Origin: an uncultured Eubacteriales bacterium
GTDB lineage: Bacteria; Bacillota; Clostridia; Peptostreptococcales; Anaerovoracaceae
Length of the DNA: 5,871 bases
Direction: 5' to 3'
Assembly (NCBI GenBank): GCA_959021945.1
Contig: CAUEYG010000122.1
Location: 1 to 5,871, forward strand
This document shows, piece after piece, positions 5,004 through 5,871 of the stretch. Position 1 is the first letter of the stretch. Each line of letters starts with the position of its first letter. A model generated the notes under the pieces. The model made no database searches. It was not told where the DNA came from and saw only the letters and a program-made list of their open reading frames with translations. The translations under genes and the position numbers were made by a program.

Positions 5004-5462
5004 TTATTGTTTTTCTTCTTCTTGCAGCACTTGGACTTTTTCCGGTTCATTTTCTTCCTCAGGCAAATCTGCTTCTAAGTCTTCCGATTCTTCTTTGTCT
5101 GATGTTTCTTCAGCAGCAGGTTCCTTTTCCTGAATCTCCAATTGCGGCAAGCTGCTTTCTTCTAACTCCGGCTGAGTCTGTCTTGCCAAATGGTCCATTT
5201 TCCTAATGATAACTGCTGCGCAAAAGAACATAACTGCAAATCCAAAATATATTCCAGCGCTGGAAATCACATACTGGCAAACATCTACAATCCCGTCTGA
5301 AATAGACATTCCATACCCTTCATAATAACTCTGTACATAGGTAATGGAATAATACAGCATAAAGATACCGCACAGAAGCGATATGCCGGTACAGATATAA
5401 AGACCGATCACTCCTTTTTTACACCAGCCCCCTGATTTCTTTCCCCTGTTTTTATCTTTCAT
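5004..5462 (-). CDS. hypothetical two-helix membrane protein with acidic tail
   Basis: I do not recognise this 152-aa protein. It has a basic N-terminus (KDKNRGKK, then CKK by residue 16), a hydrophobic helix at about 17-43, a connecting loop rich in Tyr and Ser (44-62), and a second helix at about 63-87. It ends in a tail of 58 residues from Q95 of which 23 are Asp or Glu, probably disordered. By the positive-inside rule, the basic N-terminus and the IRKMDHLAR stretch after helix 2 both face the cytoplasm, so the acidic tail would be cytoplasmic. The ATG follows AAGAGG by eight bases. It lies 72 bases downstream of addA on the same strand with no terminator between; an extended -10-like TGGGATAAT (5501-5493) may give its own promoter. 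A strong terminator follows. Confidence 0.7.
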   Translation of the reverse strand: MKDKNRGKKSGGWCKKGVIGLYICTGISLLCGIFMLYYSITYVQSYYEGYGMSISDGIVDVCQYVISSAGIYFGFAVMFFCAAVIIRKMDHLARQTQPELEESSLPQLEIQEKEPAAEETSDKEESEDLEADLPEEENEPEKVQVLQEEEKQ

Positions 5463-5534
5463 TCAAAATACCTCTTTCTAACATTTTTCCCAATTATCCC
5501 AAAAGAACATGTCAGCCTATTGAAGGTTATGGGT

Positions 5535-5871
5535 CTATTCTTTGTAGTTTATGTGACAGGAAATATAATCATTCTCACTAAACAAGTAAAGATAGGATTC
5601 CTTTACTGGCTTTTTTCTTATAGCCTCCAATGCTTCTTGGTAAATTCCAATCTGTTCCTGGTAAGTTTGTTTCAGACGGTTTAAGGCAGCTTCTTTTTCT
5701 TTGTTATTTACATAACTATTTTTATAGTCAATTAAGATGAGGCAGTCTCCTTCTTCAAAATAACAGTCAATTACCCCCTGCACCATGATTTGTGTCCCTT
5801 CCAGTTCTTTTAGCAGGTTAAACTCTGTTTCTTTATAAAGGGCTTTGGCCATGGCAGCGCGCTTTCCAATG
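5535..5871 (-). CDS. addA: ATP-dependent helicase/nuclease subunit A, C-terminal nuclease part (partial)
   Basis: This frame is open to the right edge, so only the C-terminal 111 residues of a protein of about 1200 are present; the ATG at 5852 is an internal methionine, not the start. AddA with AddB forms the helicase-nuclease that processes double-strand breaks for RecA-dependent repair. The visible part is the RecB-type nuclease core: VQGVIDCYFEE with a metal-binding Asp, then LILIDYKNSYV with the catalytic D-x-K pair, then QIGIY, the QxxxY motif, followed by ALEAIRKKPVKESYLYLFSE, a strongly AddA-like ending. Residues before it (GKRAAMAKALYKETEF) match the segment that precedes the nuclease core in the family. 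It is the last repair gene on this strand, followed by the acidic-tail membrane protein. Confidence 0.85.
   Translation of the reverse strand, partial: IGKRAAMAKALYKETEFNLLKELEGTQIMVQGVIDCYFEEGDCLILIDYKNSYVNNKEKEAALNRLKQTYQEQIGIYQEALEAIRKKPVKESYLYLFSENDYISCHINYKE

Noticed and set aside
4916..5206. Plus-strand open frame of 96 codons rich in Leu and Pro
   Set aside because: It is the complement of the acidic tail (GAA/GAG runs read as Phe/Leu/Pro) and starts inside a terminator; a composition artefact.
5493..5521. Promoter directly upstream of the acidic-tail membrane protein gene
   Set aside because: Only an extended -10-like TGGGATAAT is present and no -35 at the proper distance, so it is mentioned with the gene but not listed as a promoter.

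Overview
The window reads as chromosome from a low-to-moderate GC Gram-positive anaerobe, most likely a clostridial (Lachnospiraceae-like) Firmicute. The reasons are strong AGGAGG ribosome binding sites, sigma-A type promoters, ECF-type vitamin transport S components, an AddA-type nuclease and intrinsic terminators. No mobile element, CRISPR array, rRNA or tRNA is visible. Genes fill most of the window, and no stretch longer than about 275 bases lacks one.

Layout, left to right. (1) The last 50 codons of a thiamine diphosphokinase gene (thiN), closed by an intrinsic terminator. (2) A 272-base spacer holding two abutting small palindromes. (3) A plus-strand pair with overlapping ends: an ECF transporter S component of unknown substrate and a metal-dependent TIM-barrel amidohydrolase. 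(4) A bidirectional terminator, then minus-strand thiT, a thiamine-type S component. Its leader carries a TPP riboswitch and a hairpin that buries the Shine-Dalgarno sequence directly before the start codon. (5) Divergent, abutting promoters; the plus-strand one drives a GDSL/SGNH hydrolase. (6) An acetamidase/formamidase family gene whose 3' end overlaps the hydrolase gene on the opposite strand. (7) A permuted-papain-like (YiiX/NlpC-P60 type) protein. (8) A small membrane protein with a very acidic tail and a strong terminator. (9) The 3' end of addA, which runs off the right edge.

How they fit together. The left half has a thiamine theme: thiN makes thiamine diphosphate, thiT imports thiamine or a relative, and the TPP riboswitch senses the product. 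The uncharacterised S component plus amidohydrolase lies between them and looks like an import-then-hydrolyse module. A vitamin-precursor substrate is attractive but unproven. SGNH hydrolase, acetamidase-like protein and papain-like protein are further hydrolases without a shared pathway that I can defend. The addA end is double-strand break repair and seems unrelated.

The parts most worth a second look are the S component-amidohydrolase couple, the ThiT variant with changed residues at likely ligand positions, and the expression platform of its riboswitch.
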